Shown one piece after another: positions 7,945 through 17,452 of a DNA stretch of 64,000 nucleotides. How positions within the stretch are numbered: position 1 is the stretch's first letter; each line of letters begins with the position of its first letter. The stretch is from an uncultured Collinsella sp. (lineage in GTDB: Bacteria > Actinomycetota > Coriobacteriia > Coriobacteriales > Coriobacteriaceae): positions 62,001 to 126,000 of the forward strand of contig CAUBVH010000001.1 in the NCBI GenBank assembly GCA_958439425.1. Direction: 5' to 3'. A program made the position numbers and the translations under genes. The notes beneath the pieces are model-generated. The model saw only the letters and a list, made by a program, of their open reading frames with translations. It was not told the DNA's origin and ran no database searches.

Positions 7945-8379
7945 ATGGATTTGTTTCTTGAGACTCCGCAGCAACAAGCTGAGCGCATGCTGCGTCAGCA
8001 GCAACGACTCATGGAGATGCAAATGCAAGGGGCGGCAGTTCAGCCCTTTGCGCAAAATGTCGTGCCCGCTGCTGTACCTGCAGCTGTGCCCGGGTGTGAA
8101 TCGGCACCAGAGGCCTATTCCGTACAGCAAGATTCATATGCGCAGGAGCTCGCGTTCGACAAGCGTCGTGCGCGTCGTCGCCGCGTGGGCCAGCGCCTGC
8201 GCACCTTGGCGATGATCGTGCTCATCCCGCTGGGGCTTGCGGCCATCTTTCTGGCGTCGTATGCCCTCACGTGCATCCTCAACGGCGCATCGCCCAACGA
8301 GGTGCTCCAGCATCTAGCGGCCCTAGGCCAGCGCTTAGGTGACGTCACAACAACCATCCGCGCCGGCTGGGAGAGTTAG
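7945..8379 (+). CDS. Small membrane protein of unknown function
   Basis: A 144-residue protein I do not recognise. The N-terminal 60 residues are Gln- and Met-rich (QQQAERMLRQQQRLMEMQMQ) and then Ala/Pro-rich. A strongly basic stretch (FDKRRARRRRVGQRLR) precedes a single transmembrane segment (LAMIVLIPLGLAAIFLASYA, about residues 91-110), predicting a cytoplasmic N-terminus. The C-terminal 35 residues would be external. The ATG at 7945 follows GGAGG with five bases spacing; a TTG at 7933 is less likely. It stands alone between a terminator and the nucleotidyltransferase gene. Confidence 0.65.
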   Translation: MDLFLETPQQQAERMLRQQQRLMEMQMQGAAVQPFAQNVVPAAVPAAVPGCESAPEAYSVQQDSYAQELAFDKRRARRRRVGQRLRTLAMIVLIPLGLAAIFLASYALTCILNGASPNEVLQHLAALGQRLGDVTTTIRAGWES

Positions 8380-8502
8380 CGTTTGTCACATTAGGACTTC
8401 TAGGGTGTAGGGATTCTCGCCACGAGTAGGATTCTTGCATCCTGTGGGTCCTGTCGTGCGACTGAATAGTATTATTGAAGATGAATAATAATAGGATTTG
8501 CT

Positions 8503-9033
8503 ATGTATAAGCAGGATTTAGAGCAGACTCTTTTGGATATTGACGAAGAGGCGGAGCTGGAAATAGGTCCAAGAGACGATAGGCCGAGCGTTGTATTGGT
8601 GGGAGGAAGCGCCTTCATGCTAAACGATGTGACGAATCGGTCGGTTACACATGACATTGATGTGTTTGAGGCAGACAGGTGCCTCCGCGAGATCATAGCT
8701 CGATACCCCGAGGTGAATGGCATGGTAGTGGCATATTGCAACCAGATGCCATTCAATTACGAAGATCGACTGATCCCATTGGAGATCGGGGCGCATTTTA
8801 TCAGGTACTTTACGCCATCTTTGGAGGATCTGGCGGTGATGAAGCTTTATGCCTATCGTCCGAACGACATCGTCGACCTCCATAGTCGAACATTTATCGA
8901 CCGACTTGATTGGGATCTGCTCGAGCGGCTTATATTCGATGAAGGAGAGGCGTTGGCCTCGTCGCCTTCAGAGCGGAGTTATCAAGAGATGGTCTGTGCA
9001 TACAGGCAATACAAAAAGGAGGTGCTCGGTTGA
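8503..9033 (+). CDS. DUF6036-like nucleotidyltransferase (possible toxin of a TA pair)
   Basis: A 176-residue protein with the minimal nucleotidyltransferase signature: VLVGGSAFML (the GGS turn) followed by THDIDVFE (the two metal-binding Asp). A further LEDLAVMKLYAYRPNDIVDL stretch is typical of AbiEii/DUF6036-type proteins. It is translationally coupled to the HTH gene downstream: the stop codon overlaps that gene's TTG start. AGGA six bases before the ATG is the ribosome site. The gene is less GC-rich than its neighbours, suggesting acquisition. The toxin function is inference from the family and the pairing, not shown. Confidence 0.65.
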   Translation: MYKQDLEQTLLDIDEEAELEIGPRDDRPSVVLVGGSAFMLNDVTNRSVTHDIDVFEADRCLREIIARYPEVNGMVVAYCNQMPFNYEDRLIPLEIGAHFIRYFTPSLEDLAVMKLYAYRPNDIVDLHSRTFIDRLDWDLLERLIFDEGEALASSPSERSYQEMVCAYRQYKKEVLG

Positions 9034-9593
9034 ATCTGACTTTTGAGGGATTTTTGAAAGGCTATTGCCGAGAGCTGTCCGGACAGCAGTCGCTGAGTTT
9101 TAGGAAGCTTGTAAAGCAGGCAACAACGGTTGAGCCGCGTGTGGCGGAGCCTCTGTTTTTGCTCGCTTTGGCGCAGGGTAAGGCCGAATACGTTCTGGGT
9201 TTATCCGAGGGCTCGTGGATGGAAGAGGGCTATCGAGGTGTTTTGTCTCTGTATGGCCAAGCGAGTAGCCTGGCATCTCTATGCTCCGAGGATAAGCTCC
9301 CCAATCGTTACGCCAACGTTTGGCGTGCGTATAGAGGGGTGAAAGAAAAGCCAGCGGCCGACAGAAGGGTGAACGCCCTGATGAGAAAGAGAACACTTAA
9401 AGCATTGGAGGAATCGGGTGTAACGCGCTACGGTCTCTGCCGCGATTTGAATCTGAATAAGGGAAACGTGTACGCATACTTAGCCGGTGATGACTCGAAG
9501 GTGAGCAGGAAGACAGCGCGTCGCATTATGGAATATGCGGAGGAGAGAAGCACCCAAGAAGGGGCCGGGCGCCCGGTGCGTGTGGCGGGGTAA
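9030..9593 (+). CDS. HTH protein paired with the nucleotidyltransferase (possible antitoxin)
   Basis: A 187-residue protein starting at TTG 9030, four bases inside the previous gene, with a strong AAAAGGAGG ribosome site. The N-terminal 110 residues have no recognised fold. Residues about 115-165 read as a Cro/XRE-like helix-turn-helix (LEESGVTRYGLCRDLNLNKG, then VYAYLAGD and a basic KVSRKTARRIMEY). Overlap with a nucleotidyltransferase suggests an antitoxin or autoregulator. The gene order (enzyme first, DNA-binding partner second) is the reverse of AbiEi-AbiEii. Confidence 0.6.
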   Translation: MNLTFEGFLKGYCRELSGQQSLSFRKLVKQATTVEPRVAEPLFLLALAQGKAEYVLGLSEGSWMEEGYRGVLSLYGQASSLASLCSEDKLPNRYANVWRAYRGVKEKPAADRRVNALMRKRTLKALEESGVTRYGLCRDLNLNKGNVYAYLAGDDSKVSRKTARRIMEYAEERSTQEGAGRPVRVAG

Positions 9594-9644
9594 GATTGAT
9601 CGCGGTTTTGATTGATAATCGATTGGGTTTGCTGGGCGGAGTCT

Positions 9645-11000
9645 ATGTCTGCTATTGATATTGCGCTTGTTGTGATTGCCTTGGTGGCGGTGGGAGTTGC
9701 TGCGGTCTGCGCCCTGCAGCTTAAGGGCCTTCGTGCCGAGTTGCGAGAGCGTGGCGGCAACGAAGCGGAAACGCTCGCGGCACTCGAGCAGGCCAACAGC
9801 GCGCTCGATGCCCTCAACGTCGCGCTGGCAGAAACCCGCCGCACGGCAAACGCCATCGCGCAGCAGCAGACGACCGATGCGGCCGTGGAGCAGCAACGCT
9901 ACTTGACCATCGCGCGAGAGTTCTCGCAGGCCGGCGACCGTATGGATGACCTGCGCCGCGAGACGGCCCAACAGCTCGGCGCCAACCGCGAGGGCATCGA
10001 GCATCGCCTGGACAAGGTGCGCGAGACGGTCGATGCCCAGCTGGGCGCCATCCGCAAGGACAACAACGTGCAGCTCGATCAGATGCGCGCGACGGTGGAC
10101 GAGAAACTCTCCCGCACGCTCAACGACCGTCTGTCGGCATCGTTTAAGCAGGTGAGCGACCAGCTCGAGGCCGTGTATAAGGGCCTGGGCGATATGCAAT
10201 CTATCGCCACCGGCGTGGGCGACCTTAAACGCGTGCTGGGCAATGTCAAGGCGCGTGGCATTTTGGGCGAGGTGCAGCTGGGCGCGATCCTGGCGGACAT
10301 CCTTACGCCCGACCAGTATCTGGAAAACGTCGCCACCAAGCCCGGCGCCTCGGAGCGCGTTGAGTTTGCCGTCAAGCTGCCGGTAGACGAGGGAGACCCC
10401 GTGCTGCTGCCAATCGACTCCAAATTCCCGGGCGATGCGTATGAGCATCTGCTCGACGCTCAGGAGTCGGGCGACGCGGAGGCCGTCGCCGCCGCGCGCA
10501 AGACGCTCGACACCATGGTGAAGCGCGAGGCAAAGGACATCTGCGAAAAGTACCTGAGCGTGCCCGCGACCACCAACTTTGGCATCATGTTCGTGCCGTT
10601 TGAAGGACTGTACGCCGAGGTCGTCAGCCGCTCCGGGCTTATCGAGACCCTGGGCCGCGACTATCACGTCAACGTTGCCGGCCCTAGCACCATGGCGGCC
10701 ATTCTCAACAGCCTGCAGATGAGTTACCAAACGTTTAAGCTGCAAAAACGCACCGATGACGTGCTGCGCGTGCTCTCCGCTGTCAAGGCCGAGCTGCCGC
10801 GCTATCAAAAGGCGCTTCGCCGCGCCCAGCAGCAGATCGAGACCGCAGGCAAAACGGTCGAGGGCATCATCACCACGCGCACCAACGTCATGGAGCGCAA
10901 GCTCAAGGACATTGACGCGCTGGAAGATGCCGAGGAGGCCGACGGGATTTTGGGGCTTACGTCCGCGGAGCTGCTCGCAGACCAAAAAGACGAGGACTAA
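9645..11000 (+). CDS. rmuC: RmuC family DNA recombination protein
   Basis: A 451-residue protein with an N-terminal membrane anchor (IDIALVVIALVAVGVAAVCAL), a long Ala/Glu/Gln-rich coiled coil (about residues 30-190) and the conserved RmuC nuclease-like core. Core motifs include VKARGILGEVQLGAIL, LPIDSKFPGDAYEHLL and FVPFEGLYAEVV. RmuC limits inverted-repeat rearrangements in E. coli, which may be relevant in a genome this rich in palindromes. The ATG at 9645 is preceded by GGAG; an in-frame upstream start at 9612 is less likely. Confidence 0.92.
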   Translation: MSAIDIALVVIALVAVGVAAVCALQLKGLRAELRERGGNEAETLAALEQANSALDALNVALAETRRTANAIAQQQTTDAAVEQQRYLTIAREFSQAGDRMDDLRRETAQQLGANREGIEHRLDKVRETVDAQLGAIRKDNNVQLDQMRATVDEKLSRTLNDRLSASFKQVSDQLEAVYKGLGDMQSIATGVGDLKRVLGNVKARGILGEVQLGAILADILTPDQYLENVATKPGASERVEFAVKLPVDEGDPVLLPIDSKFPGDAYEHLLDAQESGDAEAVAAARKTLDTMVKREAKDICEKYLSVPATTNFGIMFVPFEGLYAEVVSRSGLIETLGRDYHVNVAGPSTMAAILNSLQMSYQTFKLQKRTDDVLRVLSAVKAELPRYQKALRRAQQQIETAGKTVEGIITTRTNVMERKLKDIDALEDAEEADGILGLTSAELLADQKDED

Positions 11001-11127
11001 TTGCAACAAGACGGTGGGGTACCGGCGCAAACGCGGGTGCCCCGCTGCTTTTCGCATCGCGCTTGCCTGAAGTGCGCTTTAGTGTGCAACAATGGCGTTT
11101 CGCCCTATCAGACGCGAAAGGAAGCTC

Positions 11128-12930
11128 ATGTCCCAGAGAAGCACCAGCCCGCTCAGCCGCTCCACCGTGCGTCGCACGCTGCAGCGTTTTTGGGACGTCA
11201 CGCGCACGCAGCCGCTGATCGTCTTTCTCTCGGTGTTCTCGTCGGCGGGCTACATCTTTTTGCTGACGTTTGCCAATACCTATGTGATGGCCCTCATTGT
11301 CGACCGCGTTCAAGCCGGTCCCGTGGCGGGTGACCAGGTGTTTGAGGTCTTCGGCCCCTATATCCTGGCGCTCGTACTCGTTAATCTGGTGGGTCAGATC
11401 CTCTCCAAGCTACAGGACTACACCGTCTACAAGCTCGAGATCGCAGGCAACTATCACCTGGCGCGTCTATGCTTCGACACGCTCTCCAACCAATCCATGA
11501 CATTCCATACCAGCCGCTTTGGCGGATCGCTTGTGAGCCAGACAAGCCGTTTTATGAGCGGCTATACGGGTCTGGTCGACGTGACGGTGTATTCGCTCAT
11601 CCCCACCATCACCTCGGTCATCTGCACCGTGGCCGCACTCGCCCCGGTGGTGCCGACGTTTACCGTGATCCTGGTGTGCATCATGGTCGTCTACATCGCG
11701 TTTGTCTGGCTTATGTACAAGCGCATCATGCCGCTTTCGGCCGCGACGTCCGCCGCGCAGAACAAGCTCTCGGGCGTGCTCTCCGACGCAGTCACGAACA
11801 TCTTGGCCGTCAAGACCTGCGGGCGCGAGGACTTTGAACGCGATCTGTTCGACGCCGCCGATCGTGCCGCGCGCGACGCCGAGACGGTCTCGATGCACGC
11901 CATGATGCAGCGCAACTTTACGACCTCGGGCCTTATCGTCATCACCATGGCCGTGGTGAGTGTGTTCGTGGCGGGCGGCAACGCGTGGTTTGGCATCTCG
12001 GCCGGCTCGCTCGTCATGATTTTTACCTACACCTATAACCTCACCATGCGCCTGAACTACGTGAGTTCCATGATGCAGCGCATCAACCGCGCTTTGGGCG
12101 ATGCGGCCGAGATGACGCGCGTGCTGGACGAGCCACGTTTGGTGGCAGACGACCCGGACGCCCCTGAGCTCAAAGTGACCGAGGGCGCGATTGATTTTGA
12201 GCACCTGAGCTTTGCGTACCGTGACGCTGTGGCGGGCGAGAGCGTGTTCGATGACCTGACACTTCATGTGGCGGCGGGCCAGCGCGTGGGCCTGGTGGGC
12301 AAATCGGGCTCGGGTAAGACGACGCTCACCAAGCTGCTGCTGCGCCTGGACGATGTACAGGGCGGCTGCGTGCTCGTGGACGGCCAGGACGTCTCGCGCT
12401 GTACGCAGCAGAGTCTGCGCCGCCAGGTTGCCTACGTGCCGCAGGAGGCGCTGCTGTTCCATCGTTCCATTCGCGAGAATATCGCCTACGGCCGCCCCGA
12501 CGCCACCGACGAGCAGATCCGCGAGGCGGCTCGCTTGGCTAATGCGACTGAGTTTATCGACCGCCTGCCCCGTGGCTTTGACACCATGGTGGGCGAGCGC
12601 GGCGTCAAGCTTTCGGGCGGCCAACGCCAGCGCGTGGCCATCGCCCGCGCTATCCTGACCGACGCGCCGATTCTGGTGCTCGACGAGGCGACGTCTGCCT
12701 TGGATAGCGAGTCCGAGGCGCTGGTGCAGGAGGCGCTCGAAAACCTGATGCGTGGACGTACCTCCATTGTGGTGGCGCACCGCCTGTCCACCGTGGCGGC
12801 GCTCGACCGCATTGTGGTGCTGGCCGATGGCGAGATTGTCGAGGACGGCACGCATGCGCAGCTTGTCGAGGCGGGTGGCGAGTACGCGAGCCTGTGGAGC
12901 CGTCAGACCGGCGCATTCTTGGAGGCGTAA
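11128..12930 (+). CDS. ABC exporter, fused membrane and ATPase domains
   Basis: A 600-residue half-transporter. Residues about 25-320 hold six transmembrane helices; residues about 350-590 are the ATPase. The ATPase shows Walker A GKSGSGKTTL, Q-loop VPQEALLF, signature LSGGQRQRVAIARA, Walker B ILVLDEATSALD and switch His in VVAHRLST. One gene encodes both domains, so it probably acts as a homodimer. The cargo is unknown; no peptide or antibiotic cluster is adjacent. The ATG at 11128 follows CGAAAGGAAG, preferred to an ATG at 11092. Confidence 0.92.
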   Translation: MSQRSTSPLSRSTVRRTLQRFWDVTRTQPLIVFLSVFSSAGYIFLLTFANTYVMALIVDRVQAGPVAGDQVFEVFGPYILALVLVNLVGQILSKLQDYTVYKLEIAGNYHLARLCFDTLSNQSMTFHTSRFGGSLVSQTSRFMSGYTGLVDVTVYSLIPTITSVICTVAALAPVVPTFTVILVCIMVVYIAFVWLMYKRIMPLSAATSAAQNKLSGVLSDAVTNILAVKTCGREDFERDLFDAADRAARDAETVSMHAMMQRNFTTSGLIVITMAVVSVFVAGGNAWFGISAGSLVMIFTYTYNLTMRLNYVSSMMQRINRALGDAAEMTRVLDEPRLVADDPDAPELKVTEGAIDFEHLSFAYRDAVAGESVFDDLTLHVAAGQRVGLVGKSGSGKTTLTKLLLRLDDVQGGCVLVDGQDVSRCTQQSLRRQVAYVPQEALLFHRSIRENIAYGRPDATDEQIREAARLANATEFIDRLPRGFDTMVGERGVKLSGGQRQRVAIARAILTDAPILVLDEATSALDSESEALVQEALENLMRGRTSIVVAHRLSTVAALDRIVVLADGEIVEDGTHAQLVEAGGEYASLWSRQTGAFLEA

Positions 12931-12993
12931 GCGTCTCGGACGTGGGACAATTGTGCCCATAAGTTTATTGTGCCGTTGAGCCGAGGAGTCGTT

Positions 12994-13659
12994 ATGCCAC
13001 GCGAGACCAATGCCGCCAAGCGCGAGCGCGCCATCGAGGTGTGTGAGCGCCTCAACCGTCGCTATGGCCCGGTCGAGTGCTTTTTGGACCACGAGAATCC
13101 CTTCCGCCTGCTGATCGCGGTGCTGCTTTCGGCGCAAACGACCGATGCGCAGGTCAACAAGGTGACGCCGCGGCTGTTTGCCCAGTGGCCCACGCCCGAG
13201 GCCATGGCACAGGCGAGCGTGGCCGATGTGGCCGATACCATCAAGTCACTCGGCTTCTACAAGAGCAAAGCCAAGCATGCCGTCGAGGCCGCGCAGATGA
13301 TCGTCGCCGACTATGGCGGCGAGGTGCCGGCCGACATGAAGGAACTCGTGAAGCTGCCGGGTGTGGGACGCAAGACGGCGAACATCGTGCTCAACGTGGG
13401 GTATGGCATCGTGGAGGGCATTGCGGTGGACACGCACGTCAACCGCATTGCGCACCGCCTGATGCTGAGTCCCAAGACGCATGCCAAGGAGCCGCTCAAG
13501 ACCGAGCAGGATCTGCTCAAGATTTTGCCGCACGAGTATTGGGAGTCGGTCAACCATCAGTGGATCACCTTCGGTCGCGAGATCTGCGACGCCCGCAAAC
13601 CCAAGTGTGACGAGTGTCCGCTGGCGGATTTGTGCCCCAGCGTGCGCGTAGCGGGATAG
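12994..13659 (+). CDS. nth: Endonuclease III
   Basis: A 221-residue DNA glycosylase/AP lyase of base-excision repair. LPGVGRKTANIVLNV contains the hairpin and the catalytic Lys. VDTHVNRIAHRL contains the catalytic Asp. The C-terminal C-x6-C-x2-C-x5-C iron-sulfur loop is intact (CDARKPKCDECPLADLC), in contrast to the MutY-like protein at 5935. The ATG at 12994 follows GAGGAG. Length is normal for the family. Confidence 0.95.
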   Translation: MPRETNAAKRERAIEVCERLNRRYGPVECFLDHENPFRLLIAVLLSAQTTDAQVNKVTPRLFAQWPTPEAMAQASVADVADTIKSLGFYKSKAKHAVEAAQMIVADYGGEVPADMKELVKLPGVGRKTANIVLNVGYGIVEGIAVDTHVNRIAHRLMLSPKTHAKEPLKTEQDLLKILPHEYWESVNHQWITFGREICDARKPKCDECPLADLCPSVRVAG

Positions 13660-13763
13660 GGCGGAACGCATCTTCGTCTGGCGTTTTTTGCGGGGCTGGG
13701 TTTGCCCTTGAGCCGGAGTCCTCTCCATGCGCTACCATGACAGACAATGTATTTGACGTACGA

Positions 13764-13791
13764 CCCGCCGAGCTTGCCCCGGCGGGCTTTT
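13764..13791 (+). terminator. Terminator between nth and mfd
   Basis: CCCGCCG pairs with CGGCGGG across AGCTTGCCC and is followed by CTTTT. It lies 105 bases past the nth stop and 26 bases before the mfd start, so it might also affect mfd leader transcription. Confidence 0.6.
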
Positions 13792-13816
13792 GGCGTTGCA
13801 ATGCCGGAGGAACAGC

Positions 13817-16800
13817 ATGCTCATTCACCGTATAGCCGCGCAGCTCTACACTGCCGAGGCCTTGCAGACCGTCGAGGCCGGACTCGATGCCGGCGAGGAC
13901 GTGACACTGGCCGTGTCGCAGTCGGGCCGCACGCTTATGGCGGCCGCCCAGTTTGCGCGTCGTCCGCGCCCGACGGTCTATATCGTGAGTGGCGAGGACG
14001 CGGCCGATCGCGCCGCGCGCAGCCTTGCCGCCTACGTGGGCCTGGCGCACGTGTGCCGTTTTCCCGAGCGCAAGGACTATCCGTGGCGCGAGCAGGCGCC
14101 CGACGACGCCGTGGTGGCGCAGCGCTGCGAGGCTCTGGGGCGCATCGTGCGCGGGGACAACTGCATCATGGTTGCCTCGGCCCGCGCGCTGCTGCGCTGC
14201 GTGCCGCCGGTCGAGAGTTGCTATTGGGAGTCCACCACTTTTGCGGTGGGCGAGGAGATTCCTTTTGACGAGGTGCCGCAGCGCCTGGTGGGCATGGGCT
14301 ACACCAATGCCGGCGCCGCCGATGCGCCCGGTCTGTTCCGTGTGCACGGCGACACCGTCGAGGTGTTTCCCGCACAGGAAAAGGCGCCCGTGCGCATCGA
14401 GTTCTTCGGCGACGAGATCGACCGCATCCGCCGCATGGTGAGCTCCACGGGCCAAACCATCGGCAACGAGGACAGTATCGAGATCTTCCCCTGCCGCGAG
14501 CTGGCACTTACCGACGAGGCGGTCCACAACATGCATGTGGCGCTCTATCGCGCCAGCCAGGACGACAGCAAGTTGGCGGCGCTGCTCGAGATGGTGGATG
14601 CGCGCATCGTCACGCCTGAGCTCGACCGCTTTTTGCCGGTGATGTACGGCCAGACCGTGAGCCCGTTGTCGCACGTGAGCGGCAAGGCGCTCGTGGTGCT
14701 GTCCGAGCCGCGCTCGCTGTTCGACGATTGCCTGCGCGCCTACGAGGATATCGAGGCGCGTGCCGGCGAGGCGGGGGTCGACCGTCTGGACGGCCTGTAC
14801 GTGCGTGCCCAGCAACTCGACTTTGGTTCCCAGCAGCGTCTGAACTATGTGAGCCTCATCCGTGCCGGCGGTGCGGTGACGGCCGAGCTCAAGATTGAGC
14901 AGCCTGCCATCGCAGGCTCGGACAACCGTTTTATGACGCGCATCCAGGAGGTCGTGGGCAAGCGCTATGCCTGTGTGTTTGCCATCCCCGACCGCGGTGC
15001 GCGCGAGTCGATGGAGCTCACCTTTGGCGACGAGGGCATTACCTTTGAGGAATCGCTGACCGCGGCACCCGAAAATGCCGGCGTTATCGGCGAGCGCGTG
15101 CGCGTGGCAGCGGCGGATTCCGCCGACCGTGCCGCGCGCCAGGAGGCCCATGCTTCCATTCGCGAGCGTAAGGCCGACGCGCTCAACGCCCGCTCGCTCG
15201 AGGCGGGCGCCGCGCAGGCTGCCGCCGGCGCCGCCGTGCCCACCATCTCGCGCGGGCGCGTGACCTTTGTGGACGCTGCCCTGCCGCAGGGCGTGGTGGT
15301 GCCCGACGCCAACCTGGCCGTGTTCTCGATCGCCGACCTCAACGCCCGCATGGATGCCAACCGCGCGCGCAGCCGCCGCAAGGTTGACATTACGCAGATC
15401 ACGTTCCCGTTTAAGCCGGGCGACTACGTGGTGCACGCCACTCACGGCATCGCGCTCTTTAGCGAGATCGCGCGCCAGGAAGTGGGCGGTAAGGAGCGCG
15501 ATTACTTTTTGCTGGAATATGCCGATGGCGACAAGCTCTATGTGCCGCTTGAGCAGGTCGACCGCATCACGCGCTATGTCGGTCCCGACGGCGACAAGCC
15601 GCGCCTGACCAGGCTCAACACCGCCGACTGGACGCGGGCCACCAACAAGGCGCGCAAGAATGCCAAAAAGCTGGCGTTTGACCTGGTCGACCTGTATACG
15701 CGCCGCTCGTCGATTACCGGTATCGCCTGTCCGCCCGATACGCCCGAGCAGATCGAGATGGAGGAGAGCTTCCCCTACGACGAGACGCGCGACCAGCTGG
15801 AGGCCATCGCCGACATTAAGGCCGACATGGAGGCTCCCAAGCCCATGGACCGCCTGCTGTGCGGCGACGTGGGCTTTGGCAAGACCGAGGTCGCCCTGCG
15901 TGCGGCGTTTAAGTGCGTGGACTCCGGCCGTCAGGTCATGGTGCTCTGCCCCACAACCATTCTGGCCCAGCAGCACTACGAGACCTTCTTTGAGCGCTTT
16001 GCCCCGTTTGGCCTCGAGGTCGAGGTGCTCAGCCGCTTCCGCACCCCGGCGCAGCAAAAGCGCGCGCTTAAGGCGTTTGCCGAGGGCACGATTGATGTGC
16101 TCATCGGCACGCACCGCCTGCTTTCGGCCGATGTGAACCCCAAGAACCTGGGCCTGGTGATCATCGACGAGGAGCAACGCTTTGGCGTGCAGCACAAGGA
16201 GCAGCTCAAAAACCTGCGCGAGCAGATTGACGTGCTCACGCTCTCGGCAACGCCTATTCCGCGAACCATGCAGATGGCCACGAGTGGCGTGCGCGACATG
16301 AGCCTGATCACCACACCGCCGACCGGGCGCCGTCCCGTCATTGTGCACGTGGGGGAGTACGACCCCGACGTGGTGAGCGCGGCGATTCGCCTGGAGGTGG
16401 GCCGCGGCGGCCAGGTGTACTACGTGTCCAACCGCGTCAAGACCATCGACGACGCCGTCGCGCGTGTGCACGAGGCCGCACCCGAGGCACGCGTGGGCGT
16501 GGCGCACGGCAAGATGAGCCCGCGCGAGGTCGAGGACGTGATGATCGAGTTCGCGACCAAGAAGATCGACGTGCTTATCGCCACGACCATCGTGGAGAGC
16601 GGCATCGACAACGCGACCGCCAACACGCTCATCATCGAGGACTCGCAGCGCCTGGGCCTGGCGCAGCTCTACCAGCTCAAGGGCCGTGTGGGCCGCTCTG
16701 CCACGCAGGCCTACGCGTACTTTATGTTCCCGGGCGAGCTGCCGCTCACCGAGGAGGCAACGGCGCGCCTGACCGCGCTTTCCGAGTTCCAGGACCTGGG

Positions 16801-17449
16801 CAGCGGCATGCGCATCGCCATGCGTGACCTGGAGATCCGTGGTGCCGGCTCGCTCATGGGCGCCGAGCAGCACGGCAACCTGTCGAGCGTGGGCTTTGAC
16901 CTGTTTACGCAGATGCTGGGACAGGCCGTGGCCGAGGCGCGCGGCGACGACGATGCCGGCGTGGAGGCGGCGAGCGTGGGCATCAACCTGCCGGCCGACT
17001 ACTTCTTGTCCGAGGAGTACATGCCGGCGGTGGACCAGCGCGTGCTCGTGTACCGCAAGCTCGCGGCGGCTGAGGACCTGGAGAGTATCGACGAGGTGCA
17101 GGAGGAGACCGAGGCTGCGCACGGTGAGTTGCCGTTGGCGGGGCTCAACCTGTTCAACCGTGCTCGCATCCGTATCCGCGGCGAGCGCCTGGGGCTCGAG
17201 AGCGTCACGCTCAGCGGCGGTCGCATCACGTTTTTGGGCGTCGACGTGCCCAAGAAGGTGGCCTTTGAGCTTAAGACCCGCTATGGCGCGGTGAACTTCC
17301 CCAAGAGCCGCAAGCTGTCGGTGCCCTACAAGGCGGGCGCCGGCGCAGGCAGCGGCCTGGGTCGCGGCCTCGATGCCAACGACGGCACCGGCCCCGTGGC
17401 CGCGGCGCTCATGCTGCTGCAGCAGTTGGGTGCTAGCGACGACGACTAA
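13817..17449 (+). CDS. mfd: Transcription-repair coupling factor Mfd
   Basis: A 1210-residue ATP-dependent translocase that removes stalled RNA polymerase and recruits UvrABC. In order: the UvrB-like N-terminal region, the RNA polymerase-interaction domain (FKPGDYVVHATHGIALF, then EYADGDKLYVPLEQVDRI), and the RecG-like helicase. The helicase carries LCGDVGFGKTEVALRAAF (Walker A), DEEQRFGVQHKE (motif II), TLSATPIPRTMQ (motif III), and LIATTIVESGIDNATANT with QLKGRVGRS. The C-terminal TRCF domain closes the protein. Length is slightly above the E. coli protein. The ATG at 13817 follows GGAGGAACAGC. Confidence 0.97.
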   Translation: MLIHRIAAQLYTAEALQTVEAGLDAGEDVTLAVSQSGRTLMAAAQFARRPRPTVYIVSGEDAADRAARSLAAYVGLAHVCRFPERKDYPWREQAPDDAVVAQRCEALGRIVRGDNCIMVASARALLRCVPPVESCYWESTTFAVGEEIPFDEVPQRLVGMGYTNAGAADAPGLFRVHGDTVEVFPAQEKAPVRIEFFGDEIDRIRRMVSSTGQTIGNEDSIEIFPCRELALTDEAVHNMHVALYRASQDDSKLAALLEMVDARIVTPELDRFLPVMYGQTVSPLSHVSGKALVVLSEPRSLFDDCLRAYEDIEARAGEAGVDRLDGLYVRAQQLDFGSQQRLNYVSLIRAGGAVTAELKIEQPAIAGSDNRFMTRIQEVVGKRYACVFAIPDRGARESMELTFGDEGITFEESLTAAPENAGVIGERVRVAAADSADRAARQEAHASIRERKADALNARSLEAGAAQAAAGAAVPTISRGRVTFVDAALPQGVVVPDANLAVFSIADLNARMDANRARSRRKVDITQITFPFKPGDYVVHATHGIALFSEIARQEVGGKERDYFLLEYADGDKLYVPLEQVDRITRYVGPDGDKPRLTRLNTADWTRATNKARKNAKKLAFDLVDLYTRRSSITGIACPPDTPEQIEMEESFPYDETRDQLEAIADIKADMEAPKPMDRLLCGDVGFGKTEVALRAAFKCVDSGRQVMVLCPTTILAQQHYETFFERFAPFGLEVEVLSRFRTPAQQKRALKAFAEGTIDVLIGTHRLLSADVNPKNLGLVIIDEEQRFGVQHKEQLKNLREQIDVLTLSATPIPRTMQMATSGVRDMSLITTPPTGRRPVIVHVGEYDPDVVSAAIRLEVGRGGQVYYVSNRVKTIDDAVARVHEAAPEARVGVAHGKMSPREVEDVMIEFATKKIDVLIATTIVESGIDNATANTLIIEDSQRLGLAQLYQLKGRVGRSATQAYAYFMFPGELPLTEEATARLTALSEFQDLGSGMRIAMRDLEIRGAGSLMGAEQHGNLSSVGFDLFTQMLGQAVAEARGDDDAGVEAASVGINLPADYFLSEEYMPAVDQRVLVYRKLAAAEDLESIDEVQEETEAAHGELPLAGLNLFNRARIRIRGERLGLESVTLSGGRITFLGVDVPKKVAFELKTRYGAVNFPKSRKLSVPYKAGAGAGSGLGRGLDANDGTGPVAAALMLLQQLGASDDD

Positions 17450-17452
17450 CGG

